Positions 8,386 to 17,730 are shown, counted from the stretch's first letter. The stretch: 64,000 bases of DNA from Oscillatoria sp. FACHB-1407 (GCF_014697545.1 NZ_JACJSA010000010.1:124001-188000), one strand, 5' to 3'. Translations and numbers: made by a program. The notes: generated by a model not told the origin, from the sequence alone.

Positions 8386-9551
8386 GACGATTTCGCCGGA
8401 TTCCCCTCGCCTGGTTAAACCTGACCCACAATCGCCGCAAGTTGGTGACATCGTTGGGGGGCGTTGCCTTTGCTGTACTGTTGATGTTCCTCTTTAGTGG
8501 CTTTCAAAACGCCCTGTACGACAGTCAGGTACAACTCTTGACCAGGCTTAATGCCGACATCGTGTTGGTGAGCAAACTGAAATACACCATGTTTGTTCCA
8601 GAGTCCTTTGCACGCCGACGGCTCTATCAGGCACAGGCATTTGACGGGGTAGTGGATGCTTACCCGTTGTACACCGCTGATGCCGATTGGAAGAATGCTG
8701 AAACGCGCAAAACTCGTGGTGTGCGGGTGTTGGCGTTTAATCCTACTGATCCGGTGTTTTTGTTGCCAGAAGTGCAGGAACAGGTGGATAAATTGCTCAT
8801 GCCCGACACGGTTATGGTGGATTTGAAAGCTCGTGCTGAGTTGGGTCCAACCACACCCGGAGTCCAGACAGAACTGGCAGAACGACGGGTAACGGTAGTG
8901 GGCAACTACACGATGGGCACCGATTTTGCCTCCCAAAATGGCAACGTGATCATGAGTGACCAAAACTTTTTGCGCTACTTTGCCGATCGCGGTCCTGAGG
9001 AAGACCCCCGTAGTCTGGGTACAGTAGACATCGGGCTGATCAAAATTTCACCCGATGCTGATGCCAATGCGATCGCCCAGGCTATGAGGCAACGATTGCC
9101 CAAGGATGTGGTGATCTACACCAAGCAGGAATTTGTCAATCAGGAGTTGACCTATTGGCGCGAGAATACCCAAATCGGGTTTGTGTTTACCCTGCTGACC
9201 AGCACCAGCTTTATCGTGGGCATCATTCTGGTCTACCAAATTCTCTATACGGACGTTGCCGATCACTGGGCAGAGTATGCCACCCTCAAAGCAATGGGCT
9301 ATAAAAACATTTTTCTCCTGGGGGTGGTGTTGCAAGAAGCCATCATTCTGTCGGTATTGGGCTTCATTCCAGGGTTTTGCATTAGCTCGTTGCTTTACAG
9401 TGCCGCGACTAACGTAACCGGGTTATTGATGCAGATGACGGTCAATCGGGTGCTCACGATGTTTTTGTTGACGTTTGGCATGTGCCTGGTTTCGGGCATG
9501 ATTGCCGTGCGGAAGGTGCAAGCCACTGACCCAGCGGAGGTGTTTGGATGA
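8382..9551 (+). CDS. devC: DevC-type ABC exporter permease, second copy
   Basis: 389 residues; starts inside the preceding stop (ATGA overlap) and itself overlaps devA by ATGA, so translation is probably coupled. Same plan as the first permease: helix at about 20-42, periplasmic domain, three C-terminal helices, ending KVQATDPAEVFG. The two permeases share long blocks, for example IVYQILYTDIADHLPEYATL against LVYQILYTDVADHWAEYATL, so they are clearly duplicates that have diverged most in the periplasmic domain. This points to a heterodimeric exporter rather than a recent duplication. Confidence 0.92.
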   Translation: MRRFRRIPLAWLNLTHNRRKLVTSLGGVAFAVLLMFLFSGFQNALYDSQVQLLTRLNADIVLVSKLKYTMFVPESFARRRLYQAQAFDGVVDAYPLYTADADWKNAETRKTRGVRVLAFNPTDPVFLLPEVQEQVDKLLMPDTVMVDLKARAELGPTTPGVQTELAERRVTVVGNYTMGTDFASQNGNVIMSDQNFLRYFADRGPEEDPRSLGTVDIGLIKISPDADANAIAQAMRQRLPKDVVIYTKQEFVNQELTYWRENTQIGFVFTLLTSTSFIVGIILVYQILYTDVADHWAEYATLKAMGYKNIFLLGVVLQEAIILSVLGFIPGFCISSLLYSAATNVTGLLMQMTVNRVLTMFLLTFGMCLVSGMIAVRKVQATDPAEVFG

Positions 9552-10327
9552 TAGAAAGCTCTAAGACTGGTGCGATCGCCTCAGCTGATACCGAGTTTGC
9601 CGTTCGGGTAAAAAACCTCAACTACTACTATGGGCAGGGCGATCTGCGAAAACAGGCACTCTTTGACCTGACGGTGGATTTCCCCAAAGGACAGATTTGT
9701 ATCGTTACTGGACCATCCGGTTCCGGTAAAACAACCTTCCTTAGCCTGATTGGGGCACTGCGTACCCTGCACGACGGTAGCCTCAAAGTTATGGGGCACG
9801 AACTGGTGGGTATGGGCAATGCTGAACTGGTGCAGGTACGCCGCAACATTGGCTTTATTTTCCAGGCGCACAACCTGTTTGAATCGTTAACCGCCGCTCA
9901 AAACGTTGAGATGGCAGTGGAATTGTTGGGAGGCTTCAACAATAAGCGGGAACAGGCGATCGCCATCCTTGAAAAATTGGGCTTAGGACACCGGGTCGAT
10001 TACAAACCCAACTCGCTGTCAGGTGGACAAAAACAGCGGGTGGCGATCGCCCGTGCTCTGGTCAACCAGCCCAAACTCATCCTGGCAGACGAACCAACCG
10101 CCGCGTTAGACAAACAATCCGGGCGTGACGTGGTGACGCTGATGCAAACACTGGCAAAGGAGCAGGGCTGCACCATTTTGATGGTGACGCACGATAACCG
10201 AATCCTGGACGTTGCCGATCGCATTCTCAATCTCGTGGATGGCTACATCGAATCCGATACGGATACCAGTGACTACATTAGTAGCCACGACCCCAAGTCG
10301 CTCGATCCCCATATGTTTATGATGTAG
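9548..10327 (+). CDS. devA: DevA-type ABC exporter ATP-binding subunit
   Basis: 259 residues; cytoplasmic ATPase that powers the DevBC pump. All motifs are intact: Walker A GPSGSGKTT near residue 56, Q-loop FIFQAHNLFE, signature LSGGQKQRVAIARAL near 157, Walker B LILADEPTAALD and the switch histidine in MVTHDNRI. The N-terminus has an extra 20 residues before the core, and the C-terminal tail (YISSHDPKSLDPHMFMM) is short and His/Met-containing. Last gene of devBCCA; no clear terminator is seen in the 165 bases that follow. Confidence 0.93.
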   Translation: MIESSKTGAIASADTEFAVRVKNLNYYYGQGDLRKQALFDLTVDFPKGQICIVTGPSGSGKTTFLSLIGALRTLHDGSLKVMGHELVGMGNAELVQVRRNIGFIFQAHNLFESLTAAQNVEMAVELLGGFNNKREQAIAILEKLGLGHRVDYKPNSLSGGQKQRVAIARALVNQPKLILADEPTAALDKQSGRDVVTLMQTLAKEQGCTILMVTHDNRILDVADRILNLVDGYIESDTDTSDYISSHDPKSLDPHMFMM

Positions 10328-10492
10328 CGCAAGCCAAAATCCTTGAATCCCAAGGGTGTATCACTCGGAATCCAAAATCTAAAATCCAAAATTGGGCTAG
10401 CCCAGTGGCAGGATTCATCCCATCTTTTCCCTGAGGCATAATCAAACTAGTCGGTCTAGTCTTCGCAAACCTTAACATTAGCGAGTCTTCCT

Positions 10493-10966
10493 ATGGCTAT
10501 TTCCTTCTCCAACCCGGCACAAGAATTGACCTATCAAAAGGTTGCAGAGTACCTCGCCTCCAGTATGTTCAAAAACTCGATGCGAGCACGAACCGATATG
10601 CCCCGATTTGACCTACTCTATCAGGGCACAACCTTGATTGAAGTTGACGTGTTGCCGTGGGAAGTACATCCGTGGGAAAACTCAGAACTGGCAACCGTTC
10701 GAGCCTCAAGTCACATCACGGTTGGTGATACGAGCGTGGCAGCTGTGACGCATTTTTTGCTAGCTGAAAATCGGAAGATGCGCTTCGGTGCTTTTCAGCT
10801 AGACGAATCGGGACAGGTCGTTTTTGCAGACAGCATCCTGGGTGGCGAAAATATGGACTTGCTGGAGCTACAAACCTGTATTTTGTCCGTAGCAGCGATC
10901 GCCAATAGCTACAGCGATATCATTGCTCAGAAATTTGCGGGGACAGACCTGGCGATCGCCTCTTAA
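10493..10966 (+). CDS. YbjN / type III chaperone-like cyanobacterial protein
   Basis: 157 residues, no signal peptide or membrane segment. The alternation of an N-terminal helix (YQKVAEYLASSMFKNS), a central beta sheet with bulky strands (RFDLLYQGTTLIEVDVLPW, MRFGAFQLDESGQVVFADSI) and a C-terminal helix (LLELQTCILSVAAIANSYSD) resembles the YbjN/type III secretion chaperone-like fold common in cyanobacteria. Function unknown; I recognise no catalytic motif. It stands alone between devA and a convergent glycosyltransferase. Confidence 0.7.
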   Translation: MAISFSNPAQELTYQKVAEYLASSMFKNSMRARTDMPRFDLLYQGTTLIEVDVLPWEVHPWENSELATVRASSHITVGDTSVAAVTHFLLAENRKMRFGAFQLDESGQVVFADSILGGENMDLLELQTCILSVAAIANSYSDIIAQKFAGTDLAIAS

Positions 10967-10975
10967 TCTCCCTTT

Positions 10976-11004
10976 GAAGTCGGAGCCTACAAAGCTCCGG
11001 CTTC
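10976..11004. terminator. hairpin between convergent genes
   Basis: GAAGTCGGAGC, a seven-base loop and GCTCCGGCTTC form an 11-bp stem with one G.U pair ten bases after the plus-strand stop. There is no strong T tract, so it may terminate or simply protect 3' ends. Confidence 0.5.
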
Positions 11005-11016
11005 TTCCGACTTCGA

Positions 11017-11048
11017 TAGATTAAACATCGACTAGATTAAACATCGAC
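11017..11048. repeat. 16-bp tandem duplication across a stop codon
   Basis: TAGATTAAACATCGAC is present twice in perfect tandem (11017-11032 and 11033-11048). The second copy contains the minus-strand stop codon of the glycosyltransferase gene, so the first copy is a duplicate of that gene's 3' end. Confidence 0.9.
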
Positions 11049-12323
11049 GACCGATGGTTCAGACCCCATTGCTTTAGATGCAGTCGTTCCTTTGGGTTTG
11101 CCCGTAATCGACGAGAATAAAGCTTCATACCGATTCAAAGCTTGCTCAAAGGCGTAGTGCTCCATAGCGTATTGCCGTCCCTGTTGCCCCAACGTCTCAG
11201 CCTTATCAGGATTCTGATACAGGTCAAGCACGGCGTCTGCCAGAGCTTTGGGTTCTTCCGGCGGCACCACTACCCCACCCCTGCTTTGGGTTACGGCTCT
11301 GGCTGCCGTCCCCGTCAGTGGAACAGATGCCACGATCGCCCGACCACTCGCCAGAATTACCTGCGTCTTTGAGGGCATGTTGAAGCCGATTACATTCTTT
11401 TTCTGCACAATCAGCCCCACATCTGCTGCCGCTAGCATCTCAGGCAGCTTTTCGCGGGGTTGAAAGGGCAGCAGCTTAACATTCGTGGCATTACAGGTTT
11501 GGCAATATTCCTCTAATTGCTTGAGAGCTTTTTCTTCTCCAACGATGACAAAGACAATTTCAGGAATGTGACGCAGGTGAGTAGCCGCCTCGATGACCGT
11601 TTCTAACCCCTGAGTCAGAGCAATGTTGCCAGAATACAGCGCAATGAATTTGCCCTCTAGCTGATTCGCCCGTCTAAAAGCGTTGTCTGTTTTGGAGAGG
11701 GGGCGAATAAAGTTGACATCCACCCAGTTTGGAATGCAAGTTATTTTGTCGGCAGCAATTCCCTTGCCTATCAGGTTTTCGGTAAAGCCATCCGCAATCA
11801 CACTAATCGTATGAGCCGTACGATAGGCAAATTTCTCTAACGCCTCAAAAACCTTGATAGCTTTTTTGTTGGTAATCAGCCCTACGTGAACTGCCGCTTC
11901 GGGGATGATGTCCTGTAAGTTGAGCACCAGAGGGCAGGAGTAAATTGCTCCCAGCAACGCTGCTGGCACACAGACCGGCAATGGAGGAATCGTCAACAGA
12001 ATCACATCGGGTCGCCACCCTCGTAATGCCTGAACTAAACTGCTGACCACAAAGCTGCCATCCAGCAACATCCGGGCAATTAACCCTGGCTTGGGACGAA
12101 TCCATACGTAACTGCGTTGCACAATCACACCGTTGCGCTCTTCAGTGATGTACCATTTGCCACGATAGTCATCATAGATCCGTCTTTGTGGGTAGTTGGG
12201 CATCCCCGTGATGACTCGAACCTCGTGACCTCGTGCTACCAACCCTTCAGCCAACTCAGTCATGAGCGGGGCAATACCAATTGGCTCTGGGTGATAGTTG
12301 TAGGAATAAATTAGGATACGCAT
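11037..12323 (-). CDS. WcaI-like GT4 glycosyltransferase
   Basis: 428 residues. GT-B fold family 4 transferase similar to WcaI of colanic acid synthesis. N-terminal domain: MRILIYSYNYHPEPIGIAPL, the pattern GHEVRVITGMPNYPQ and a hydrophobic stretch VILLTIPPLPVCVPAALLGA, which could associate with the membrane. C-terminal domain: FIALYSGNIALTQGLETVIEA and VGEEK..., with the donor-site region NMPSKTQVILASGRAIVA where an E-x7-E motif is usually found. It probably adds a sugar to an exopolysaccharide or lipid-linked intermediate. No other polysaccharide genes are adjacent, so the pathway is unknown. Confidence 0.85.
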   Translation of the reverse strand: MRILIYSYNYHPEPIGIAPLMTELAEGLVARGHEVRVITGMPNYPQRRIYDDYRGKWYITEERNGVIVQRSYVWIRPKPGLIARMLLDGSFVVSSLVQALRGWRPDVILLTIPPLPVCVPAALLGAIYSCPLVLNLQDIIPEAAVHVGLITNKKAIKVFEALEKFAYRTAHTISVIADGFTENLIGKGIAADKITCIPNWVDVNFIRPLSKTDNAFRRANQLEGKFIALYSGNIALTQGLETVIEAATHLRHIPEIVFVIVGEEKALKQLEEYCQTCNATNVKLLPFQPREKLPEMLAAADVGLIVQKKNVIGFNMPSKTQVILASGRAIVASVPLTGTAARAVTQSRGGVVVPPEEPKALADAVLDLYQNPDKAETLGQQGRQYAMEHYAFEQALNRYEALFSSITGKPKGTTASKAMGSEPSVVDV

Positions 12324-12458
12324 AAACTGACAGGGATCAACGTACTAAATAGTGGCAGTTTCAATTAAAGCAATCCCCACTTAACCCACCTTAAAGAGTG
12401 AAGTGTCTGCTTTACCATGCATAAAAGGGGCGATCGCACCACGCTCTTGAACCAGTTA

Positions 12459-12561
12459 TATAGCAACCGAAGGGTCGGTTAGGACGGGGTGTAGAGGTTC
12501 TAAGCCTGGCTGGGGCTATGCCCTACACTCCCTGGTTTTAACCGTCTCGACAGTTGCTATA
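12459..12561 (+). mobile_element. TATAGC-ended GC-rich element (103 bp)
   Basis: Starts TATAGCAACCG and ends with GTTGCTATA, so the terminal nine bases are a perfect inverted repeat (TATAGCAAC/GTTGCTATA). Interior GGTTAGGACGGGGTGTAGAGG relates it to 1440-1528 and 5644-5770. It overlaps the next element by four bases (TATA, 12558-12561). Confidence 0.75.
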
Positions 12562-12662
12562 GCCGCAGCCACATGCGACGAGGCGGAGGCGAGTCAGGAA
12601 GCTTTTCCAGCATCCGGGTTTGCGCCATTGCCTTTGCCTTAAGCGTTCTGATCAAAGCTATA
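12558..12662 (+). mobile_element. TATAGC-ended 105-bp element, copy A
   Basis: TATAGCCGCAGCCACA ... CAAAGCTATA. The same element is found at 41195-41298 and 50111-50215, and 5' truncated-end-intact at 30069-30150. The shared core is GGAGGCGAGTCAGGAAGCTT and GCCATTGCCTTTG. An internal inverted repeat (GTCAGGAAGC near the left, GTTCTGATC near the right) makes a stem possible. Non-coding. Confidence 0.8.
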
Positions 12663-12887
12663 TCTAACCATCGCCAGCTAAGTTAGGGCAGACGTTCCAC
12701 TCAGCATAACAGGAGAATCCCTGTGCGCTGTAAAAGGTGGGTCAAGGATAAAGAACTCTGCTAGGAACGATAACGGGATTTAACCCACCAAAACAGGATT
12801 TTCAGAAGTTTTCAGGGAATCTTTAGGGAGGCGTAGCAGTCCATAAAGATTCCACAAACCCTATTTCTAATTTCAGCAATTGACAGG

Positions 12888-13190
12888 CTATCGAGTGACT
12901 TGAAAGCCTCGTAACCCCTCTGGTGATTCAAATTCGACCAGGACAGTATCAACCGATGCCGTGGGGGGTCCCTTGTGGCACCACTGAATCATCTCCTCCA
13001 CCACATCGGCAGGTCCCTCAAACACGGCTTCAACCCGTCCGTCCCTCAAATTACGCACCCACCCGTTCAGCTTGAGCAAGGTTGCAGTATCCCAGGTTGA
13101 AGCTCGATAACCCACTCCTTGAACTTTTCCTGAAATCCAGGCGTGAGCACGTACTCGGTTTTGGGTATGTTCTACCTTAATGTTTGTCAT
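12888..13190 (-). CDS. acyP: acylphosphatase
   Basis: 100 residues from ATG 13190; the frame opens earlier, at 13229, but the upstream 13 residues are not family-like. Acylphosphatases hydrolyse carboxyl-phosphate bonds in a small cytoplasmic alpha/beta fold. The active-site loop GKVQGVGYR, whose final Arg binds phosphate, and the catalytic Asn in [17 protein letters not shown] are both present. Length is usual for the family (about 90-100). No operon partner; a pentapeptide-repeat gene diverges 187 bases away. Confidence 0.92.
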   Translation of the reverse strand: MTNIKVEHTQNRVRAHAWISGKVQGVGYRASTWDTATLLKLNGWVRNLRDGRVEAVFEGPADVVEEMIQWCHKGPPTASVDTVLVEFESPEGLRGFQVTR

Positions 13191-13377
13191 AGCAAAACTG
13201 AGTCCTCCAGCAGTTGCTATAGAGTGCAATCAGAACATAAAAAGAACATAAAGGATTTGGGATTTGGGGACTGAATTTTTGTAAACTCCTGTAAAGAGAT
13301 AAGTATAAATACTCAATTAAAAGGCTCTCACTGTTTAGCCATGGGGGGCTGGTAATTTTGTCCGAATACCGTTTGAT

Positions 13378-13908
13378 ATGCACAAAATCAGCGTTCAAGA
13401 ATTATTAGCTGAATATACACAAGGTCAGCGTGACTTTTGCGAGGTTGATTTAAGTGAAGCCAATTTATTTGAATGCAACCTACAAGATATTAATTTACAG
13501 GGAAGCGATCTGCGGCAAGCCTATCTACCTTATGCCAATTTCAGCCGAGCCAATCTGCAACAGGCAACCCTCCAGGGAGCACAGTTAGGAAACATTCGAC
13601 TCATATCGGCAAATCTAGTAGAGGCAGATCTCGTCAACGCTAATTTATCACGGGCTGACCTTTGTGGCTGCAATTTAGCAGGAGCCAACTTATCAGGAGC
13701 CGATCTACAAGGGGCTGATTTGCGATATTCCAACCTGAGTGAGGCCAACTTAACAGGGGCTAATTTGGGAGGGGCTAATTTGGAGCGGGCAACTTTTACC
13801 CGTGCTAATTTAAGCCAGTGCAATTTGTTTCGGGCGCAATCGGTCAATGTGGATGACGCCATTTGGGATGACACAACGATTTTTCCCGATGGTTATCGCC
13901 GCACCTGA
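13378..13908 (+). CDS. pentapeptide-repeat protein
   Basis: 176 residues, almost entirely A(D/N)LXX repeats from about residue 20 to 160, forming a predicted right-handed quadrilateral beta-helix. The N-terminal cap (HKISVQELLAEYTQGQRDFCEVDLSEA) is the type common in cyanobacteria. Five to six Cys residues occur at repeat positions. No signal peptide, so cytoplasmic. Function unknown; some relatives mimic DNA and inhibit gyrase, but nothing here singles that out. A second protein with the same cap logic follows at 16109. Confidence 0.92.
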   Translation: MHKISVQELLAEYTQGQRDFCEVDLSEANLFECNLQDINLQGSDLRQAYLPYANFSRANLQQATLQGAQLGNIRLISANLVEADLVNANLSRADLCGCNLAGANLSGADLQGADLRYSNLSEANLTGANLGGANLERATFTRANLSQCNLFRAQSVNVDDAIWDDTTIFPDGYRRT

Positions 13909-13919
13909 GGGACAACCTC

Positions 13920-13951
13920 AGGAAGGGATGCGCTTCGTCACGTCCCTTCCT
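13920..13951. terminator. hairpin between convergent pentapeptide gene and ilvD
   Basis: AGGAAGGGA, a 14-base loop and TCCCTTCCT form a perfect 9-bp stem lying within the 58-base gap between two converging genes. No T run; a bidirectional 3'-end signal is plausible. Confidence 0.6.
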
Positions 13952-13966
13952 TGACCTCATGCGAAA

Positions 13967-15652
13967 TTAGAACAGATTTAAATCGGTCACGGCTCCAACA
14001 CTGCTAGAGGAAACCAACTTGGCATATTTGGCTAAGATGCCTTTGGTGTAACGGGGTTGGGGAGGTTGCCACTGGGCACGACGTTGTGCCAACTCTTCAT
14101 CAGAGATGTTGACCTGTAACAAGCGAGCATCCGCATCGATCGTGATACTGTCGCCTTCTTGAACGAGAGCGATCGCCCCACCCACAAATGCCTCTGGCGC
14201 AACATGACCGACGACCATGCCATAGGTGCCCCCGGAAAAGCGTCCATCGGTGATCAACCCAACAGAGTCACCCAGTCCTGCACCAATGATGGCTGAGGTT
14301 GGAGCTAACATCTCCCGCATTCCGGGACCCCCTTTGGGTCCCTCGTAGCGAATCACAATCACATCACCGGGGTTAATTTGCTTTGCCAGGATTGCTACCA
14401 GACAATCTTCTTCTGACTCAAACACCCTGGCAGGCCCAGTGATGCTGCGGTTTTTAATCCCGGTGAGTTTGGCAACCGACCCCTCAGTGGCAAGATTGCC
14501 GCGCAAAATACCCAGGTGACCTTGAGGATACATAGGCTTGTTAAAAGGACGAATCACATCCTGATCGGGGCGAGGCTCCGAAGGGATATCGGCTAATAGC
14601 TCAGCAATCGTCTCTCCCGTAATCGTGATGCAATCGCCATGCAACAGACCATTGACCAGCAACATCTTCATCACCTGGGGAATGCCGCCTGCCTGATGCA
14701 GATCGGTCGCGACATAGCGTCCAGAAGGCTTGAGATCGCACAAAACTGGCACACGAGCACGAATGGTTTCAAAGTCATCCAGCGTCAACTCAACCCCTGC
14801 GGCATGGGCGATCGCCAAAAAGTGGAGGACAGCATTTGTCGATCCCCCGACTGCCATGATCACGGCGATCGCGTTTTCAATGGACTTGCGCGTAATGATT
14901 TGTCGGGGCAGCAGTTGCTTTTTGATCGCTTCTAACAGCACATATCCAGACTTTTCAGCACTCTCGGCTTTTTCCGTATCCTCTGCTGCCATCGTGGAGG
15001 AATACATTAAGCTCATGCCCATTGCCTCAAATGCGGAAGACATGGTGTTGGCGGTATACATTCCACCACACGAACCTGCCCCCGGACAGGAATGTCGCTC
15101 GACTTCAATCAACGTTTTGTCATCAATTTTGCCTGCGCTGTATTGCCCTACCGCTTCAAAGGCACTAACAACCGTTAAGTCTTGACCATTGTAATGTCCG
15201 GGCTTGATCGTGCCGCCATACACAAAGATGGCAGGAATGTTCATCCGGGCGATCGCGATCATGGCTCCGGGCATGTTCTTGTCACAACCGCCAATCGCCA
15301 ACACACCGTCCATGCTCTGGGCATTGCACGCCGTTTCGATCGAATCAGCAATCACCTCCCGCGACACCAGCGAATATTTCATTCCCTCGGTGCCCATGGA
15401 GATGCCATCGCTGACGGTAATCGTGCCAAATAGCTGGGGCATTCCGCCCGATGTGCGAACTCCTACCTCAGCCACACTTGCCAGACGGTTGATCCCCATG
15501 TTGCAAGGGGTAATCGTGCTATAACCGCTGGCGATTCCCACAATCGGCTTGGTAAAGTCTTCGTCTTTAAACCCAACTGCTCTTAACATGGCTCGGTTGG
15601 GAGTACGTTGCACACCTTGGGTTACAGCTTGACTTCTAAGGTTCTCAGGCAT
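13967..15652 (-). CDS. ilvD: dihydroxy-acid dehydratase
   Basis: 561 residues, complete. Dehydrates 2,3-dihydroxy-isovalerate and -methylvalerate in valine/isoleucine synthesis and needs an iron-sulfur cluster and Mg2+. Cluster-ligand cysteines are visible in the conserved contexts ITPCNMG near residue 50, [10 protein letters not shown] near 122 and [18 protein letters not shown] near 190-207. The substrate/metal regions GGSTNAVLH and [11 protein letters not shown] are intact. The 561-residue form is the shorter [2Fe-2S]-type enzyme of cyanobacteria and plants. Single gene, no other ilv genes in the window. Confidence 0.96.
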   Translation of the reverse strand: MPENLRSQAVTQGVQRTPNRAMLRAVGFKDEDFTKPIVGIASGYSTITPCNMGINRLASVAEVGVRTSGGMPQLFGTITVSDGISMGTEGMKYSLVSREVIADSIETACNAQSMDGVLAIGGCDKNMPGAMIAIARMNIPAIFVYGGTIKPGHYNGQDLTVVSAFEAVGQYSAGKIDDKTLIEVERHSCPGAGSCGGMYTANTMSSAFEAMGMSLMYSSTMAAEDTEKAESAEKSGYVLLEAIKKQLLPRQIITRKSIENAIAVIMAVGGSTNAVLHFLAIAHAAGVELTLDDFETIRARVPVLCDLKPSGRYVATDLHQAGGIPQVMKMLLVNGLLHGDCITITGETIAELLADIPSEPRPDQDVIRPFNKPMYPQGHLGILRGNLATEGSVAKLTGIKNRSITGPARVFESEEDCLVAILAKQINPGDVIVIRYEGPKGGPGMREMLAPTSAIIGAGLGDSVGLITDGRFSGGTYGMVVGHVAPEAFVGGAIALVQEGDSITIDADARLLQVNISDEELAQRRAQWQPPQPRYTKGILAKYAKLVSSSSVGAVTDLNLF

Positions 15653-16108
15653 CCTTTCTTCCTTCTATGTTCTGATCTGTTACAGTTATTAGCCATCAGG
15701 TGTCAAATATCACTCGCTGGGTAAGATGACCCTTACGACTGGAGTCTGAAATTCAGTGAGTCACGTCCCGGTTCTACCCAATTCACCCATCAACTGCCAT
15801 TTGCCAACATCATGGGGCGATCGCAAAAGCAATTTTAACGGGTGAATTTGATTCACCGTCCTAACTAGTTCACTAGCCACTACAATAAATAACTTCACTG
15901 CTAATCATGATTCTCTCAGAATGCATGACTATTTCACTATTTCCTAAACGCCTCTGATAGGAGTCGTAACATTGCCAATAAAACCTCCTGACCAAGACAA
16001 TTTACAACTGTAAATCCCAGAGTTAGAAGCTGATTTGCTGATAAATAAACACCTGGGGAACTTTAAGTGCAAAACGGATTATTAAAACTAACTGAGAGAA
16101 CATTAATC
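15653..16108. other. 456-base intergenic region upstream of ilvD
   Basis: No gene seen. One hairpin, GGTGAAT-TTG-ATTCACC (15841-15857). The region contains the divergent promoters of ilvD and the pentapeptide gene, but no convincing motif was found. Confidence 0.5.
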
Positions 16109-16948
16109 ATGGATGCTGACGAGCTGCTAAGGCAATATGCAGCGGGGGTAAGAGACTTCCGAGAAGCCAATTTGGTTGGCATTGACCTGAGTGGCAAAAC
16201 TCTGAGAGAGGTGAACTTTAGAGGTGCAAATCTGAGTAAAGCGAATCTAATCGGCACAGATCTAACCGCTGCTAATTTTCGAGAGGCGCGTTTGATCGGG
16301 GCTGATCTGAATCAAGCGACCCTGATCGAAACGAATTTTATTGGGGCTGATTTAAGTCAGGCTCTGTTGTGTGAAGCTGACCTGACAGAGGCAGGATTAC
16401 GAGGTACCAAATTAATTGCAACTGATTTGCGAGGAGCCACACTCATTGAAGCCAACCTGGCAGAATCTAGCCTCAACCGGGCACGGCTCATAGAGGCAAA
16501 CCTGAATGAAGCCAGCCTGAATCGTGCAAAATTAATTGCCGCCGATCTAACACGGGCAATCTTAGATGGGTCAAATATGACAAACGCGATCTTTAGCGAA
16601 GCCATCTTAGAAGGAGCAACCCTCGTTAATGCCATCATGCATGGGGTTAGTTTTGAAGAAGCCGATCTGCGAGATGCCGATCTGAGCCGCGCCAAGATCG
16701 TGGGTGGTAATTTGATTAATGCTAATCTCAACCGAGCTAACGTCAGAGGCGCAAACCTCAGTTGGACATCGCTACGAGGAGCTAATTTGCGAAAAGCAAA
16801 CCTTTATCGCACCAAATTTAGCTGGGCAAATTTGAGTGAAGCGGATTTAACAGAAGCCGTCATGATTAACGCCAATCTCAATCAAGCCAATCTTCACAAC
16901 AGCAACTTAACGGGAGCCATCATGCCTGACGGCTCAACCCATGAGTAA
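16109..16948 (+). CDS. pentapeptide-repeat protein, long
   Basis: 279 residues from ATG 16109 (family N-terminus MDADELLRQYAAGVRDFREA); an upstream in-frame ATG at 16067 adds a non-conserved 14 residues. Pentapeptide A(D/N)LXX units run from about residue 18 to 270, giving roughly ten or more coils of beta-helix, with a slight break around MTNAIFSEAILEGATLVNAIMHG. Cytoplasmic, function unknown. Its start follows the same 'LL-x-Y-x-x-G-x-R-DF' cap as the 13378 gene, so the two flank ilvD as related but not recent copies. Confidence 0.93.
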   Translation: MDADELLRQYAAGVRDFREANLVGIDLSGKTLREVNFRGANLSKANLIGTDLTAANFREARLIGADLNQATLIETNFIGADLSQALLCEADLTEAGLRGTKLIATDLRGATLIEANLAESSLNRARLIEANLNEASLNRAKLIAADLTRAILDGSNMTNAIFSEAILEGATLVNAIMHGVSFEEADLRDADLSRAKIVGGNLINANLNRANVRGANLSWTSLRGANLRKANLYRTKFSWANLSEADLTEAVMINANLNQANLHNSNLTGAIMPDGSTHE

Positions 16949-17152
16949 TTTTGTCAGGCACTTAGGGGCAGAGTTTAGCAAGGTAATGCGTGGACTTTGG
17001 CGCAGGTTCAGTCGCTAACATCCTTAAAATCCTCTTGTGAATTTGCAGAATCTTTACATTCCCAAAAATGATCCATGCGGGATGTTTAAGCAGGAGTTGG
17101 GTTTTTCTAAATATCTTCGGCTATTCTGGTGCTGAGAGATTCTGGTGTCGTC

Positions 17153-17665
17153 ATGCTAAAAACTGCTCGTTCCATTGCAATGTTGAGTCCTCTGCTGTTC
17201 CTGACAGCCCCCTTCTCCCAGGCTGCACAGGCTCAAGAACCACCACAAAGTATTCCTGTGGTGGTTGACCCTACGGTCGTGACTCCTGGTATTTGTGGTC
17301 AGATCCATGGCTTGTCGGGGCGATCGGTCATTTTGCCGAGTGGTGAGTTCGTTCGCTTGGTCGATTACTGCACCACTGTAGGAACCTCCATTACAGCTGT
17401 CAGTTTTGAAGGGGAAGAATTTTGGCAGGCGTTCCTCATCGCAGCCAGTCCTGAAGCCCTGCGATATGCAGAATCCGTTGGGCGGGATGAGGTTGTCTCC
17501 TACGGCGCAACTATTTGTCCTGTTTTGAACAGTGGCACGAGTATGCAGGAATTGCGAGAGGTTCAAGCCGAAGGGGATTTGCCTGTTGCCTTCGATGCAG
17601 CGGTAAACGTCGCAGCGGTGAATACGTATTGTCCTCAATACCAATCTCAACTGGGACGAAACTAA
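17153..17665 (+). CDS. small exported protein with DUF732-like C-terminal half
   Basis: 170 residues from ATG 17153. A signal peptide is visible: positive LKTAR, a hydrophobic core SIAMLSPLLFLTAPF and an AQA cleavage site near residue 26. The mature protein has six Cys. The C-terminal part, FWQAFLIAASPEA...GATICPVLNSGTSMQEL...AAVNTYCPQY, follows the pattern of DUF732 domains (a helical, disulfide-linked secreted fold best known in actinobacteria); this match is by pattern only. Converges with the kinase gene 65 bases away. Confidence 0.75.
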   Translation: MLKTARSIAMLSPLLFLTAPFSQAAQAQEPPQSIPVVVDPTVVTPGICGQIHGLSGRSVILPSGEFVRLVDYCTTVGTSITAVSFEGEEFWQAFLIAASPEALRYAESVGRDEVVSYGATICPVLNSGTSMQELREVQAEGDLPVAFDAAVNVAAVNTYCPQYQSQLGRN

Positions 17666-17730
17666 TTGAGGGGTTCGGCATGTCGCTGTCCCAATTGGAT
17701 TAAGGAGAAAAGGTTTTACCCTCTCTCCAG

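Noticed and set aside
13530-13874. Minus-strand frame rich in Lys/Arg/Ala/Leu
   Set aside because: Antisense shadow of a pentapeptide-repeat gene, whose periodicity produces such frames.
16063-16257. Overlap between divergent frames before the long pentapeptide gene
   Set aside because: Minus-strand frame is an antisense shadow with no start context.
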